Below, one piece after another: positions 9,355 through 17,201 of a stretch of 47,961 nt of DNA. Position 1 is the stretch's first letter, and each line of letters starts with the position of its first letter. The notes beneath the pieces are model-generated. The model searched no databases. It saw only the letters and a list, made by a program, of their open reading frames with translations, and had not been told where the DNA came from. A program made the translations under genes and the position numbers. The DNA comes from Spirochaetota bacterium (GTDB taxonomy: Bacteria; Spirochaetota; Spirochaetia; Treponematales; UBA12059): contig JAHIWG010000061.1 of the NCBI GenBank assembly GCA_018816345.1, positions 1 through 47,961 of the forward strand. The letters run 5' to 3'.

Positions 9355-10032
9355 TTACTGCCTGGCCCGGACGAGGTGCGTCACGAAGACTGACGGGGTG
9401 ACGACGACCTCGGGATCGAGCTCGCCTATCTCCACTATCTCGTCGGCCTCCACGATGACCGTCTCGCAGGCGCTGGCCATCAGCGGGTTGAAATTGCGGC
9501 CGGTCTTGTCGTAGGTGAGGTTGCCCGCCTTGTCGGCCTTCTTGGCGCGGATCAGGGCGACGTCGCCCCGGAGGGCCTTCTCCAGGAGGTACTTCCTGCC
9601 GTCTACCTCCACGACCTTCTTGCCTTCCTCGACCTCGGTGCCGACCCCGGTCGGCGTCAGGACGCCGCCGAGCCCCGCTCCGGCGGCTCGGATTATCTCG
9701 GCCAGGGTCCCCTGGGGCACGAGCTGGACTTCCGTCTCCCCGGCGTTCATCTGACGCTGGGTCTCGCCGTTCAGGCCTATGTGCGTCACTATCATCTTCT
9801 TGAACTGCTTCTTGGCCACGAGCCTGGCTACGAACGTCATCTCGCCGGACTTCAGGTTGTGCATGGCCGTGTCGTTGCATACCAGGGTCAGGTTCTTCGT
9901 GCCCTTGCGCTCGAGCGCGTCCAGGAGGCCCGCGGGGGAGCCGCAGCCCATGAACCCGCCGAGCATGACGACGGCCCCTTCCCTGATCAGGTCGACCGCG
10001 GCGTCAGCCGTGATAATCGGTTTTGCTACCAT
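9355..10032 (-). CDS. 3-oxoacid (acetoacetate/butyrate) CoA-transferase subunit A
   Basis: 225 residues from ATG 10032, chosen for TAGGAGC about seven bases upstream; the open frame runs further but without homology. It has the CoA-transferase alpha pattern: the glycine-rich GGFMGCGSPAGLLDAL block near residue 23, which contacts CoA, and the QGTLAE and GVGT blocks near the middle. It pairs with the subunit B gene just downstream, with a 10-bp gap, and corresponds to AtoD. A 131-bp gap with a GC-rich hairpin separates it from the permease gene upstream, so it may be produced at a level different from the permease. Confidence 0.92.
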   Translation of the reverse strand: MVAKPIITADAAVDLIREGAVVMLGGFMGCGSPAGLLDALERKGTKNLTLVCNDTAMHNLKSGEMTFVARLVAKKQFKKMIVTHIGLNGETQRQMNAGETEVQLVPQGTLAEIIRAAGAGLGGVLTPTGVGTEVEEGKKVVEVDGRKYLLEKALRGDVALIRAKKADKAGNLTYDKTGRNFNPLMASACETVIVEADEIVEIGELDPEVVVTPSVFVTHLVRARQ

Positions 10033-10119
10033 AATTAAAGCTCCTATGCGTTCTATGGTCCTATCCCTCCCGGGCGCGGCTTCGAGGCGTGCGTAAGGTC
10101 GTGGCCGGGAGGGTAGGAA

Positions 10120-10143
10120 GGGACCGGGCGAGAGCCCGGCCCC
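10120..10143 (-). other. GC-rich intercistronic hairpin between permease and CoA-transferase genes
   Basis: A 10-bp stem with one mismatch and a 4-base loop lies about 20 bases after the permease stop on the minus strand. There is no following T-run, so it is more likely an mRNA-stabilising or attenuating hairpin than a full terminator. Confidence 0.5.
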
Positions 10144-10163
10144 CCTTATCGAGGCGGCTAGTC

Positions 10164-11498
10164 TTAGAGGAAGAACAATCCGAGCGAAGTGACGATGCCG
10201 GCCCACAGCAGGATGACCGTGGTGTAACCCATGATGTCCTTGATGTTGAGCTTGGCTACGGCGAGCAGCGGGAGGGCCCAGAACGGCTGGATCATGTTGG
10301 TCCAAGCGTCGCCCCAGGCGATGCCCATCGCCGCGCGGCCGTAGGAGACGCCGAGAGCCTCGGCCGCCGGCATCATGATCGGGCCCTGGACGGCCCACTG
10401 CCCGCCGCCGGACGGCACGAACATGTTGACGATGCCCGCCGCGTAGTAGGTGAACAGCTGGAACGTCTTCGGGGTAGAAATCGATACGAACCAGTTGGAC
10501 AGCGTAGCCGCGAGGCCGGAATTCACCATCATGCCCATGATGCCCGCGTAGAAGGGGAACTGCAGGACGATGCCGCCGCAGGTCCTGACCGACTTATCGA
10601 CTGCCTTGACGTACGCGATGGGCGTCCTATGGAACAGGAGCCCGAGTATGAGGAAGATGAAGTTCACCACGTCCAGGCTCAGGGATCCGCCCTTGACGAA
10701 GTACCTGACGGCGAAGACGGCGCCCACGACCACGATGATCAGGGCGAGGACCATCGAGTTCTCCTGCCTCTCGGCGGGGGTCATGTCCTTGCGGGCCTTG
10801 GCCGGAGCCTCGGCTATGTCGTCGTCGGCGAAGATGGCGGGGTCGACCTCGACTATCTCCTCCTTCTTCTTGGGCATCATCAGCATGTTGATGACGGGGA
10901 TGGAGACCAGGAGGACGGCGAGGATGACGAGGGTCTGGGTCGAGAAGATCGTCTCGCTCGTGGGGACGATGGCGCCGTGGGCGAACTTCTCCATGACGGC
11001 GTTCTTGGCGGCTATCGACAGGGGGATGGACGCCGAGAGGCCGGAGTGCCAGACGACGAAGCCGGAGTAGGCGCTGGCGACGAGCAGCGGGTAATGGATA
11101 CCCTTGACCGTCTTGGCTATCTCCTTGGCGAGGATAGCGCTGACGATGAGGCCGAAGCCCCAGTTCAGCCAGCTGCCGATTACCATCACGACCGATACCG
11201 TGATGATGGCCTTGGCCGGGGTATTGGCCTTCTTGGCGATGGCGACCATGACCCTATGGACCGGCTTGGAAATGGCGAGCGCGCTGCCTGTCACGAGGAC
11301 CAGCACCATCTGCATGGAGAACCCGAGCAGGCTCCACATGCCGCCGCCCCAATACGACGCCATATCGAGGAACGAAGTCTTCTGGATTATCATCCCGAGA
11401 GCGAATACGATGATCGTCAAGACGACGGCGAAGACGAACGCGTCCGCTATCCATCGCTTGGCTATCTTCGTAAAGAAATTGCCTAGAGCCCTGACCAT
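10164..11498 (-). CDS. Short-chain fatty acid transporter, AtoE family
   Basis: 444 residues, about ten hydrophobic helices and a cytoplasmic charged loop near residue 220-250 (KKKEEIVEVDPAIFADDD), matching the AtoE/short-chain fatty acid permease family in length and in blocks such as SWLNWGFGLI and FVPSGGGQWAVQGP. It would import butyrate-like acids or acetoacetate across the inner membrane. It is the first gene of the transcript: a sigma-54 promoter ends about 30 bases upstream, and the gene is read together with the CoA-transferase and thiolase genes. The start codon (GTG or ATG region at 11498) follows a GGAGG-like site (GAGGAGG in the leader). Family call is firm. Confidence 0.92.
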   Translation of the reverse strand: MVRALGNFFTKIAKRWIADAFVFAVVLTIIVFALGMIIQKTSFLDMASYWGGGMWSLLGFSMQMVLVLVTGSALAISKPVHRVMVAIAKKANTPAKAIITVSVVMVIGSWLNWGFGLIVSAILAKEIAKTVKGIHYPLLVASAYSGFVVWHSGLSASIPLSIAAKNAVMEKFAHGAIVPTSETIFSTQTLVILAVLLVSIPVINMLMMPKKKEEIVEVDPAIFADDDIAEAPAKARKDMTPAERQENSMVLALIIVVVGAVFAVRYFVKGGSLSLDVVNFIFLILGLLFHRTPIAYVKAVDKSVRTCGGIVLQFPFYAGIMGMMVNSGLAATLSNWFVSISTPKTFQLFTYYAAGIVNMFVPSGGGQWAVQGPIMMPAAEALGVSYGRAAMGIAWGDAWTNMIQPFWALPLLAVAKLNIKDIMGYTTVILLWAGIVTSLGLFFL

Positions 11499-11531
11499 AT
11501 TGGCCTCCTCTTTCTGTAGTACAAGTCTATA

Positions 11532-11548
11532 AGCACGTATCGTGCCAA
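11532..11548 (-). promoter_or_regulatory. Sigma-54 (-24/-12) promoter of the ato operon
   Basis: On the minus strand the sequence TTGGCACG-N4-GTGC carries GG (11545-11546) and GC (11533-11534) separated by exactly 10 bases, the defining spacing of sigma-54 promoters, and seven of the first eight consensus bases (YTGGCACG) are exact. The predicted start is near 11521, about 23 bases before the permease start codon. The window itself encodes sigma-54 and a matching NtrC-type activator immediately upstream. Confidence 0.88.
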
Positions 11549-11618
11549 CTACTGAAAGCGGGTTTTAGCCGTTGAATCGCTTGTATTTACGCAGGATAGA
11601 GTCCCGGGCGCGACGGAC

Positions 11619-11659
11619 GGGTGCAATTTCCAGCGCGCGGCGCGCAATTCTTTGCGCGC
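11619..11659. promoter_or_regulatory. Tandem upstream activator sites (two 20-bp palindromes)
   Basis: The proximal-to-activator site (11640-11659) is a perfect 8-bp inverted repeat with a 4-base spacer, GCGCGCAA/TTGCGCGC. The adjacent site (11619-11638) matches it at 14 of 20 positions in inverted orientation. Their centres are 21 bp apart, two helical turns, and lie about 107 and 128 bases upstream of the predicted start. This is the arrangement expected for an NtrC-type enhancer; E. coli AtoC also binds two adjacent 20-bp palindromes upstream of atoD. Confidence 0.75.
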
Positions 11660-11712
11660 CTCATCACGTCTCTCCTGGCGGCTCCGCGCCCCTCTGGGCG
11701 GTTCCGCGACGC

Positions 11713-13050
11713 CTAGCGGATTTCGTACTTCTCCAGCTTGTATTGGAGATTGCGGATAGAGATACCGAGGTCCTTCGCCGTAGCCGTCCGGCTTCCCTTG
11801 AAGTACGCGAGGCGCCTGAGGATGATATCGTGCTCGAAATCCTCCATCAGGTCCTTGAGCTCCCGCTTGAGCGTCGCGTGGTCGTGCTCCTCGAGGATCA
11901 GAGAGTCGGCTTCTATGGTATCGCCGTCGGCGCAGATGAAGGCCCGCTCGAGGACGTTCTTGAGCTCGCGCACGTTACCGGGCCAGGCGTACCCTCGGAT
12001 GAGGCCCAGGGCCGCCTCGGATAGGCGTATCGACGGGCTGTTGTACTTCCGCTTCAGGAGCTCTATCAGGTACTCGCATATCAGGCGGATATCGTCGCCC
12101 CTATCGCGCAGGGGAGGGACGGTGAAGTGTATGACGTTAAGCCTATAGAATAGGTCCTTCCGGAAGCGGCCAGCCTTGATCTCCTCGGGGAGGTTCTTGT
12201 TGGTTAGCGCGATTATCCTCGTCTCCACGGACACCGGGCTCACGCCCCCTACCCTATAGAAGGTACGTTCCTGCAGGAAATCCAGGAGCTTGGCCTGGAG
12301 CTCGTACGGGATCTCGGTTATCTCGTCCAGGAGCAGCGTGCCTCCGTTAGCCAGTTCGACGCGGCCCTTCTTCTGGGCGCTCGCCCCGGTGAAGCTGCCC
12401 TTCTCGTGGCCGAACAGCTCGGACTCGAAGAGCGTCGCCGGGATGCTCGAGCAGTTCGCGTACACGAGCGGCGCCTGGGCCCCGGACAGCGAGAAGTGGA
12501 TCTGCTTTGCCAGCACGTTCTTGCCGGTGCCCGTCTCGCCGGTCACGAGTATCGGCACGTCCGCGAAGGCCAGCTTGGGTATCAGCGACTTAATGCTCTG
12601 GACGGCCTGGCACTCGCCTATGAAGTCCTCGTAGTACATGCGGTTCTTGTGGAGGTTCCACAGGACCGTATTCTCCTTGCTGACCGAGACGAATTCCAGG
12701 GCGCGCTTGACCGATATGAGTATGGTATCGACGTCGAAGGGCTTTGTTATAAAATCATAAGCCCCGGCCTTCATGGACAGCACGGCGTTGTCCACGGTGC
12801 CGAGGGCCGTTATAACGATCACGGAGAGCATAGGGTTGGCGGCCTTCAGCCTGGGAAGGAGCTCCACGCCGGTGCAATCGGGAAGCATCAGGTCGAGGAT
12901 GCAGAGGTCGGGCTTGTCCCGGGAGACCGAATCCACGGCGGCCGCCCCGCTCTCCGCCTCCACGATCGCGAAGCCTTCCAGCGACAGGAGGTCCTTGAGG
13001 AACTCCCTGACGTTAGCCTCGTCGTCGCAGACCAGTATCTTCTTTACCAC
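11713..13050 (-). CDS. Sigma-54-dependent response regulator, AtoC-like
   Basis: 445 residues in NtrC layout: receiver domain (Asp53 as phosphoacceptor, Lys103 of the ITKPF block), AAA+ domain (Walker A GETGTGKN near 171-178, the sigma-54-contact loop GSFTGA near 218-223, arginine-finger region near 300-310) and a Fis-type helix-turn-helix at the C-terminus. It starts with GTG at 13050, one base after the kinase gene's stop, so kinase and regulator are co-translated. It lies just before the -24/-12 promoter of the permease/CoA-transferase operon and, by position, should activate it. Assignment to the NtrC family is certain; AtoC is inferred from context. Confidence 0.93.
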   Translation of the reverse strand: MVKKILVCDDEANVREFLKDLLSLEGFAIVEAESGAAAVDSVSRDKPDLCILDLMLPDCTGVELLPRLKAANPMLSVIVITALGTVDNAVLSMKAGAYDFITKPFDVDTILISVKRALEFVSVSKENTVLWNLHKNRMYYEDFIGECQAVQSIKSLIPKLAFADVPILVTGETGTGKNVLAKQIHFSLSGAQAPLVYANCSSIPATLFESELFGHEKGSFTGASAQKKGRVELANGGTLLLDEITEIPYELQAKLLDFLQERTFYRVGGVSPVSVETRIIALTNKNLPEEIKAGRFRKDLFYRLNVIHFTVPPLRDRGDDIRLICEYLIELLKRKYNSPSIRLSEAALGLIRGYAWPGNVRELKNVLERAFICADGDTIEADSLILEEHDHATLKRELKDLMEDFEHDIILRRLAYFKGSRTATAKDLGISIRNLQYKLEKYEIR

Positions 13051-13051
13051 G

Positions 13052-14854
13052 TCAGTCCCCCTCCCGCGCCCGTTCCCTGGGGAAGCTCAGGCTCACCGCA
13101 GTGTACACGCCTTCCGCGGAGTCGATGAAGAGCCCCCCGCCGTGAGACTCGACGATTTTCCGGGAGATCGCCAGGCCGAAGCCGTTGCCCGTCTTCTTCG
13201 TGGAGAACATGGGGTTGCCGACCCGCTGCAGGGCGTCGGCGGGGATGCCGACGCCGGAATCCACGACCCGTATCTCCACCGCCTCGCCGCGATCCTTGAC
13301 GAGGGCCACGACCCGGCCCGAGCCCTTGGACGCGACGGCCTCGCACGCGTTCTTGAGCACGTTATCCAGCACCTGTCCCACCTTGAACGCGTCGACCATG
13401 GCGCGGTAATCGCCCGACCGCTCGGCGAATACCGCCGGGCGCGCCCCGTAGGGCGTCCAATCGTTGCGCTCCACCGCCTCGGCGACCAGGGCCCGTAGAT
13501 CGGCGCGCCTGAGCTCGAGCCGGCTCTTCCCCCCGTACAGGAGCATCTCGTTAAGCAGCCGGTTGACCCGGTTCAGGTCCTCGTCTATCAGGCCCAGGTA
13601 CTTGCGGCGCTTCTCCTCGTCGACTCCGGGCCGCCCCAGGAGCTGGGCGAAGCCCTTCACCGACGTCATGGGGTTCTTCACCTCGTGCACCACGGCCAGG
13701 GCCATCTCTCCGAGGACGGCCGCCCGGTCCTTCTCCTGGATCTCGCGCTCGTAGCGCCTCATCGTTGTGATGTCCCTGAACACGAAGACGGCCCCTAGCC
13801 TGGAGCCCGTCTCGTCGAACATCGCGTTGCCGTAGACCTCGATGATCTTGCCTTCGTACTCTAGCTCCGCCCCGGGCGCCCCGCCGTTTCCCTCCAGGCC
13901 CTTCTCCACTATCGCGCCTATGCGCGGGCCGAGGACGTCGCGGTAGCTCGAGTCGATGAAGCCCTCGCCGAATTCCGGGAATATCTCGAAGAACGCCTTG
14001 TTAGCCCGCGTGATGACGCCGGAGCACGATATGGCCAGGACCCCGTTCATGACGCCCTCGAGGATGCTCTTGTTATAGCACTTCACGAGGTTGGTCGTAT
14101 CGACGAGGTCGTTGATGGTCGTGACGATGATGGACAGCTCGCCCTGCACCTGCGGGATATGGTAGCTGGGCATGTGGAACAGGACCTCGATGCCCCTCTT
14201 GATAGCCAGGATCTTATCCAGGAGGCCCTTCATGGTCATGGTCAGGCTCACGTAGATGAGGGAGATGATGAGCGCCTGTATCATGAAGACCCGGCGGATG
14301 ATAGGCTCCAGCTGCTCCCCTATCTTGTCGAGGGTCTCGTTGGACCATATATAGCCGATGGTCTCGCCGTCCCGTATCACGGGCCACATGCAATTGAGGA
14401 TATCGCCCCTTACGAGCGTTCCCGTCTGGACTATGGGCTTGCCCGTGGCCATGACCTCGTAGCCCCGGTGCCCCTCGAAGATAGATTGCCCGACCGTATA
14501 TTGGAACTGCTCGCTCGGGCCGTAGGTGAGCACCGCGTCGAGCTCCCGCCCGTAGTAGCCGACGCCCACGCCGGCGTTGCCCGAGGCGACGAAGTCGGTG
14601 ACGGCGCGGAGCCTGGAGTTAAGCACGGCTATCTTCGTCTCCCTATCGGCTCCCGAGACGCCCTCCTCCGCGAGGATATCGTCGAAATTCCCCTCGAGCG
14701 CCGCGTCCAGCTGCCTAGCCAGCCCGAAGAGCTTATCGCGCTTCTCGATGAGGATATTCTCGGTGATCTCCTGCTTCAGGAACCACGACAGCCCGAGCAT
14801 CGGCACGACGACGCTGAGGAACATGACGATGAGGAGGCGGGTCGTAAGGCGCAT
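13052..14854 (-). CDS. Membrane sensor histidine kinase, AtoS-like
   Basis: 600 residues, close to the 608 of E. coli AtoS. Order: TM1 (about 7-26), a periplasmic Cache-type domain (about 35-185) with an SNETLDK-type block, TM2 (about 188-210), a HAMP-like linker, a PAS domain (about 255-365), HisKA with His390 in HEVKNPMTS, and an HATPase domain with NVLKNACEAV, DSGVGIP and GNGFGLAI. It autophosphorylates the histidine and passes phosphate to the adjacent response regulator. The ligand is presumably acetoacetate, a short-chain fatty acid or a related signal; that is inference from the regulon it heads. No neighbour shares its promoter region (14855-14951), which also serves the divergent thioesterase. 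Confidence 0.92.
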   Translation of the reverse strand: MRLTTRLLIVMFLSVVVPMLGLSWFLKQEITENILIEKRDKLFGLARQLDAALEGNFDDILAEEGVSGADRETKIAVLNSRLRAVTDFVASGNAGVGVGYYGRELDAVLTYGPSEQFQYTVGQSIFEGHRGYEVMATGKPIVQTGTLVRGDILNCMWPVIRDGETIGYIWSNETLDKIGEQLEPIIRRVFMIQALIISLIYVSLTMTMKGLLDKILAIKRGIEVLFHMPSYHIPQVQGELSIIVTTINDLVDTTNLVKCYNKSILEGVMNGVLAISCSGVITRANKAFFEIFPEFGEGFIDSSYRDVLGPRIGAIVEKGLEGNGGAPGAELEYEGKIIEVYGNAMFDETGSRLGAVFVFRDITTMRRYEREIQEKDRAAVLGEMALAVVHEVKNPMTSVKGFAQLLGRPGVDEEKRRKYLGLIDEDLNRVNRLLNEMLLYGGKSRLELRRADLRALVAEAVERNDWTPYGARPAVFAERSGDYRAMVDAFKVGQVLDNVLKNACEAVASKGSGRVVALVKDRGEAVEIRVVDSGVGIPADALQRVGNPMFSTKKTGNGFGLAISRKIVESHGGGLFIDSAEGVYTAVSLSFPRERAREGD

Positions 14855-14951
14855 GAGTATACAAAGGCCGAAGGCGGCGCGGTTGTCAATGGCGCGTCCG
14901 CCCCTTTCCCCTCGCTTGCCCCGCCACGCCCGTCGGGGCTAGAGTACGGGC

Positions 14952-15719
14952 ATGATAAACGAAGTGTACGAAGAACCGTTCATGGTCCGCACCTGGGACG
15001 TCGACGAGGCCGACCGCCTGACCATCGCAGCCGCCTATAACTACTGCCAGGAGGTAGCCGGCAACCACGCGAGGGCCCTCGGCGTCGGCTCCGAGTACAT
15101 GGCTGCCAACGGCCTCGTCTGGGTGCTATCGAGGATGAGCGCGGTCCTAGACTCCAGGCCGGCCTGGGGAACCCGCCTCGCCGTTCGCACCTGGCCCAGG
15201 GGGACGGACCGCCTATTCGCCATGAGGGAGTACGAGATCCGTGACGAGGCCGGCGCCGTCGTCGGCCGCGGCCGCGGAGCCTGGCTGGTAGTCGATTCGG
15301 CCACCTTTAGGCCCCGACGCCCCGAGGCGATAGCCGAGATGCTTCCCTCGCGCCCCGACCTCGAGACCCTGCCCGGGGGAGCGCTCCCGGTCGCTGCCGG
15401 CGAAGGGCTCGAGCTCGCCTACCAGCGGGCCGTCGCCTATTCCGATATAGACTACAACGGGCACATGAATAACGCGCGATACGTCCAATGGATCCAGGAC
15501 GCCTTGGATCCCGCCGCCCTTAGCGGGGCGGCCGGCCTCAGGCTGGACATCAACTACCTCGCCGAGATGAGGCAGGGCAAGGTCGCCGGCGTCTACCGAG
15601 GGACGTACCCGGCCCGGCCGGAAGGAGGCTGGACGGAGAGCGCGTCGTTCGAAGGCAGGACCGACGAGGGTCAGTGCTCCTTCAGGGCATGCCTGTCCCT
15701 GGATCGCAGGCAGTCCTAG
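14952..15719 (+). CDS. Acyl-ACP thioesterase (FatA/FatB-like, TesA-type hotdog)
   Basis: 255 residues with the double-hotdog layout of bacterial acyl-ACP thioesterases (PF01643-type). The catalytic block DYNGHMNNARYV carries Asp167, Asn169 and His171; the first hotdog has the WVLSRMSAVLD block that lines the acyl tunnel. It hydrolyses acyl-ACP to a free fatty acid in the cytoplasm. It is read divergently from the AtoS-like kinase and stands alone. Start ATG 14952 has a weak ribosome-binding match only, but the conserved VYEEPF-type N-terminus begins there. Family assignment is good; chain-length preference is unknown. Confidence 0.88.
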   Translation: MINEVYEEPFMVRTWDVDEADRLTIAAAYNYCQEVAGNHARALGVGSEYMAANGLVWVLSRMSAVLDSRPAWGTRLAVRTWPRGTDRLFAMREYEIRDEAGAVVGRGRGAWLVVDSATFRPRRPEAIAEMLPSRPDLETLPGGALPVAAGEGLELAYQRAVAYSDIDYNGHMNNARYVQWIQDALDPAALSGAAGLRLDINYLAEMRQGKVAGVYRGTYPARPEGGWTESASFEGRTDEGQCSFRACLSLDRRQS

Positions 15720-15791
15720 CGTGAACTGAAGGAGCCGCCTCAGTAAAACCCCCGAACGTCGCTTCCCTCCGCGATAATCGATGCGTATATT

Positions 15792-15808
15792 ATTACCATG
15801 TTGGTAAT
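15792..15808. promoter_or_regulatory. Operator-like palindrome at the MsrB lipoprotein start
   Basis: ATTACCA-TGT-TGGTAAT is a perfect 7-bp inverted repeat with a 3-base spacer. It covers the first ATG of the MsrB frame and sits beside an AT-rich -10-like stretch (TATATTAT near 15786-15793). It could be a repressor site; no cognate regulator gene is in view. Confidence 0.45.
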
Positions 15809-16466
15809 GAATAACCGAAGCCGGCTAGGCGCCGATACCCGGAGTCCTCGCCGTCGGTCATACGCGCCCGCTCTAGCGCCTCTCGCGGCGGCCCTGGCCG
15901 CTGCGCTGGCGATATCGTGCGGCGGAGGCCCGTCGCCCGGCCGGGCCGATCCGGGTCCGCGGCCGTCGAACATAGGAGGTGCCACCATGCCCGTGATCAA
16001 GTCGGCGGACGCCGCCAACGTCTGCTACGTAGAGCCGACCGAGGAGCTCCGCGCCAGGCTCGGCCCGGAACAGTACGCCGTGCTCGTCGAGAGCGCTACG
16101 GAGCCTCCGTTCAGGAACGCCTACTGGGATAACCACGAGCGCGGCATTTACGTGGACGCGATAGACGGGGAGCCCCTGTTCGCCTCAAAGGAGAAATTCG
16201 ACTCGGGGTCGGGTTGGCCCAGCTTCTGGGCGCCCATAGACCCCGCCAAGCTCGTCCTAATCGAGGATCTTTCCTTAGGCATGCGCCGTATCGAGGTACG
16301 CGCGAAGGCGTCGGGGGGCCACCTGGGCCATCTATTCGACGACGGCCCCGACCCTACCGGGCTTCGCTACTGCATCAATTCCGCCTCGCTTAGGTTCATA
16401 CCGATCGATAGGATCGCCGCCGAGGGCTACGCGGAGCTCGCGGGCCTGTTCGAGGCGGGCAGATAG
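15798..16466 (+). CDS. msrB: Peptide-methionine (R)-S-oxide reductase with lipoprotein leader
   Basis: 222 codons from the first ATG. Residues 1-41 form a signal peptide with a basic stretch, an alanine/leucine core and a lipobox ending ISC (Cys41), so the long form should be a lipoprotein. The MsrB domain (about 68-215) has the catalytic Cys192 in RYCINSASL, the GHLGHLFDDGP block and GSGWPSF, where the usual resolving cysteine is serine (Ser138). The zinc-binding CXXC pairs are absent, as in the MsrAB-type subgroup. It reduces methionine-R-sulfoxide in proteins. ATG 15987 is preceded by a perfect ribosome binding site, so a leaderless cytosolic form may also be made; ATG 15807 is a third possible start. 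Confidence 0.87.
   Translation: MLVMNNRSRLGADTRSPRRRSYAPALAPLAAALAAALAISCGGGPSPGRADPGPRPSNIGGATMPVIKSADAANVCYVEPTEELRARLGPEQYAVLVESATEPPFRNAYWDNHERGIYVDAIDGEPLFASKEKFDSGSGWPSFWAPIDPAKLVLIEDLSLGMRRIEVRAKASGGHLGHLFDDGPDPTGLRYCINSASLRFIPIDRIAAEGYAELAGLFEAGR
15974..15979 (+). promoter_or_regulatory. Strong internal ribosome binding site in the MsrB gene
   Basis: AGGAGG followed by T, seven bases before the in-frame ATG at 15987, while the upstream ATG at 15798 has no clear ribosome binding site. The site lies in the linker between the signal peptide and the MsrB domain, so it could direct synthesis of a cytosolic MsrB from the same message. Confidence 0.6.
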
Positions 16467-16488
16467 GCGAGCGAGCCGGGGGAACCCC

Positions 16489-17115
16489 TTAGAGGGGAAC
16501 GGAGGCGAGCCTCGCCGGTTCCGCCCTCGGCGCGACGCCTCCGGAGCTTATGTCCGACAGCTTCGCGCAGAACGACTCTAGCCCGTCCTCCTCCACGTCG
16601 ACTTCCATAGTAATTTCCTCCGCGAAGCCCTCGCTTACGATAGTCGCCCCGGATTCGCCTACCGCTATCTTTACCCGGTCGAAGAGCCTGTACGGCAAGG
16701 AGAACGAGACCCTGCGGGTCTCCACGAGCCTCGCGCGCCTGGTTATCGCCAGGACCGCCTTTCCCGCCTCCGAGTAGGCCTTGACGAGGCCGCCCGTGCC
16801 GAGCAGGGCGCCGCCGAAATACCTCGTGACGACGACGACGACGTTCCCGAGGCCCGAGCCCTTGAGCGCGGCCAGGAGGGGACGCCCGGACGTGCCCGAC
16901 GGCTCCCCGTCGTCGGAGCAGTATTCCGTGACCGACGCCCCCCCGCCTACTATGAAGGCCGGTACGTTATGCGTCGCGTCGCGGAATTCCCGCCTCGCGG
17001 CCTCGATGAACGACCGGGCCGCCTCGACGGAATCGGCGGGGGACAGGCTGGCTATGAAGCGAGAATTGACTACGACTATCTCAGCCCGGGCGGGCTCGTA
17101 CGGCACTATGAGCAT
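16489..17115 (-). CDS. YigZ/IMPACT family protein
   Basis: 208 residues of the UPF0029/IMPACT family. The conserved DGEPSGTSGRPLL block (near 71-83) and the RYFGGALLGTGGLVKAY block (near 98-115) are diagnostic, with a C-terminal ferredoxin-like half typical of YigZ. Eukaryotic IMPACT affects translation control; the bacterial role is unsettled and has been tied to translation or RNA binding. It converges on MsrB with a gap of about 22 bp. Start ATG 17115 gives the usual length for the family. Confidence 0.85.
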   Translation of the reverse strand: MLIVPYEPARAEIVVVNSRFIASLSPADSVEAARSFIEAARREFRDATHNVPAFIVGGGASVTEYCSDDGEPSGTSGRPLLAALKGSGLGNVVVVVTRYFGGALLGTGGLVKAYSEAGKAVLAITRRARLVETRRVSFSLPYRLFDRVKIAVGESGATIVSEGFAEEITMEVDVEEDGLESFCAKLSDISSGGVAPRAEPARLASVPL

Positions 17116-17201
17116 GATTCTAGTTATACCACGCGATCGTTCCTTGTGCCCCGCCCGGCATGCGTTATACTATCCTCAATACATCGAGGAGCGGGGTTAC
17201 C

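Noticed and set aside
9355-10398. Longer CoA-transferase A frame starting at 10398
   Set aside because: The first 122 codons have no homology and overlap the permease end. ATG 10032 has a good ribosome binding site and starts the conserved domain.
10089-11486. 465-codon plus-strand frame opposite the AtoE-like permease
   Set aside because: It is rich in Asp/His/Gly as expected for the antisense of a hydrophobic protein. It has no ribosome binding site or known domain.
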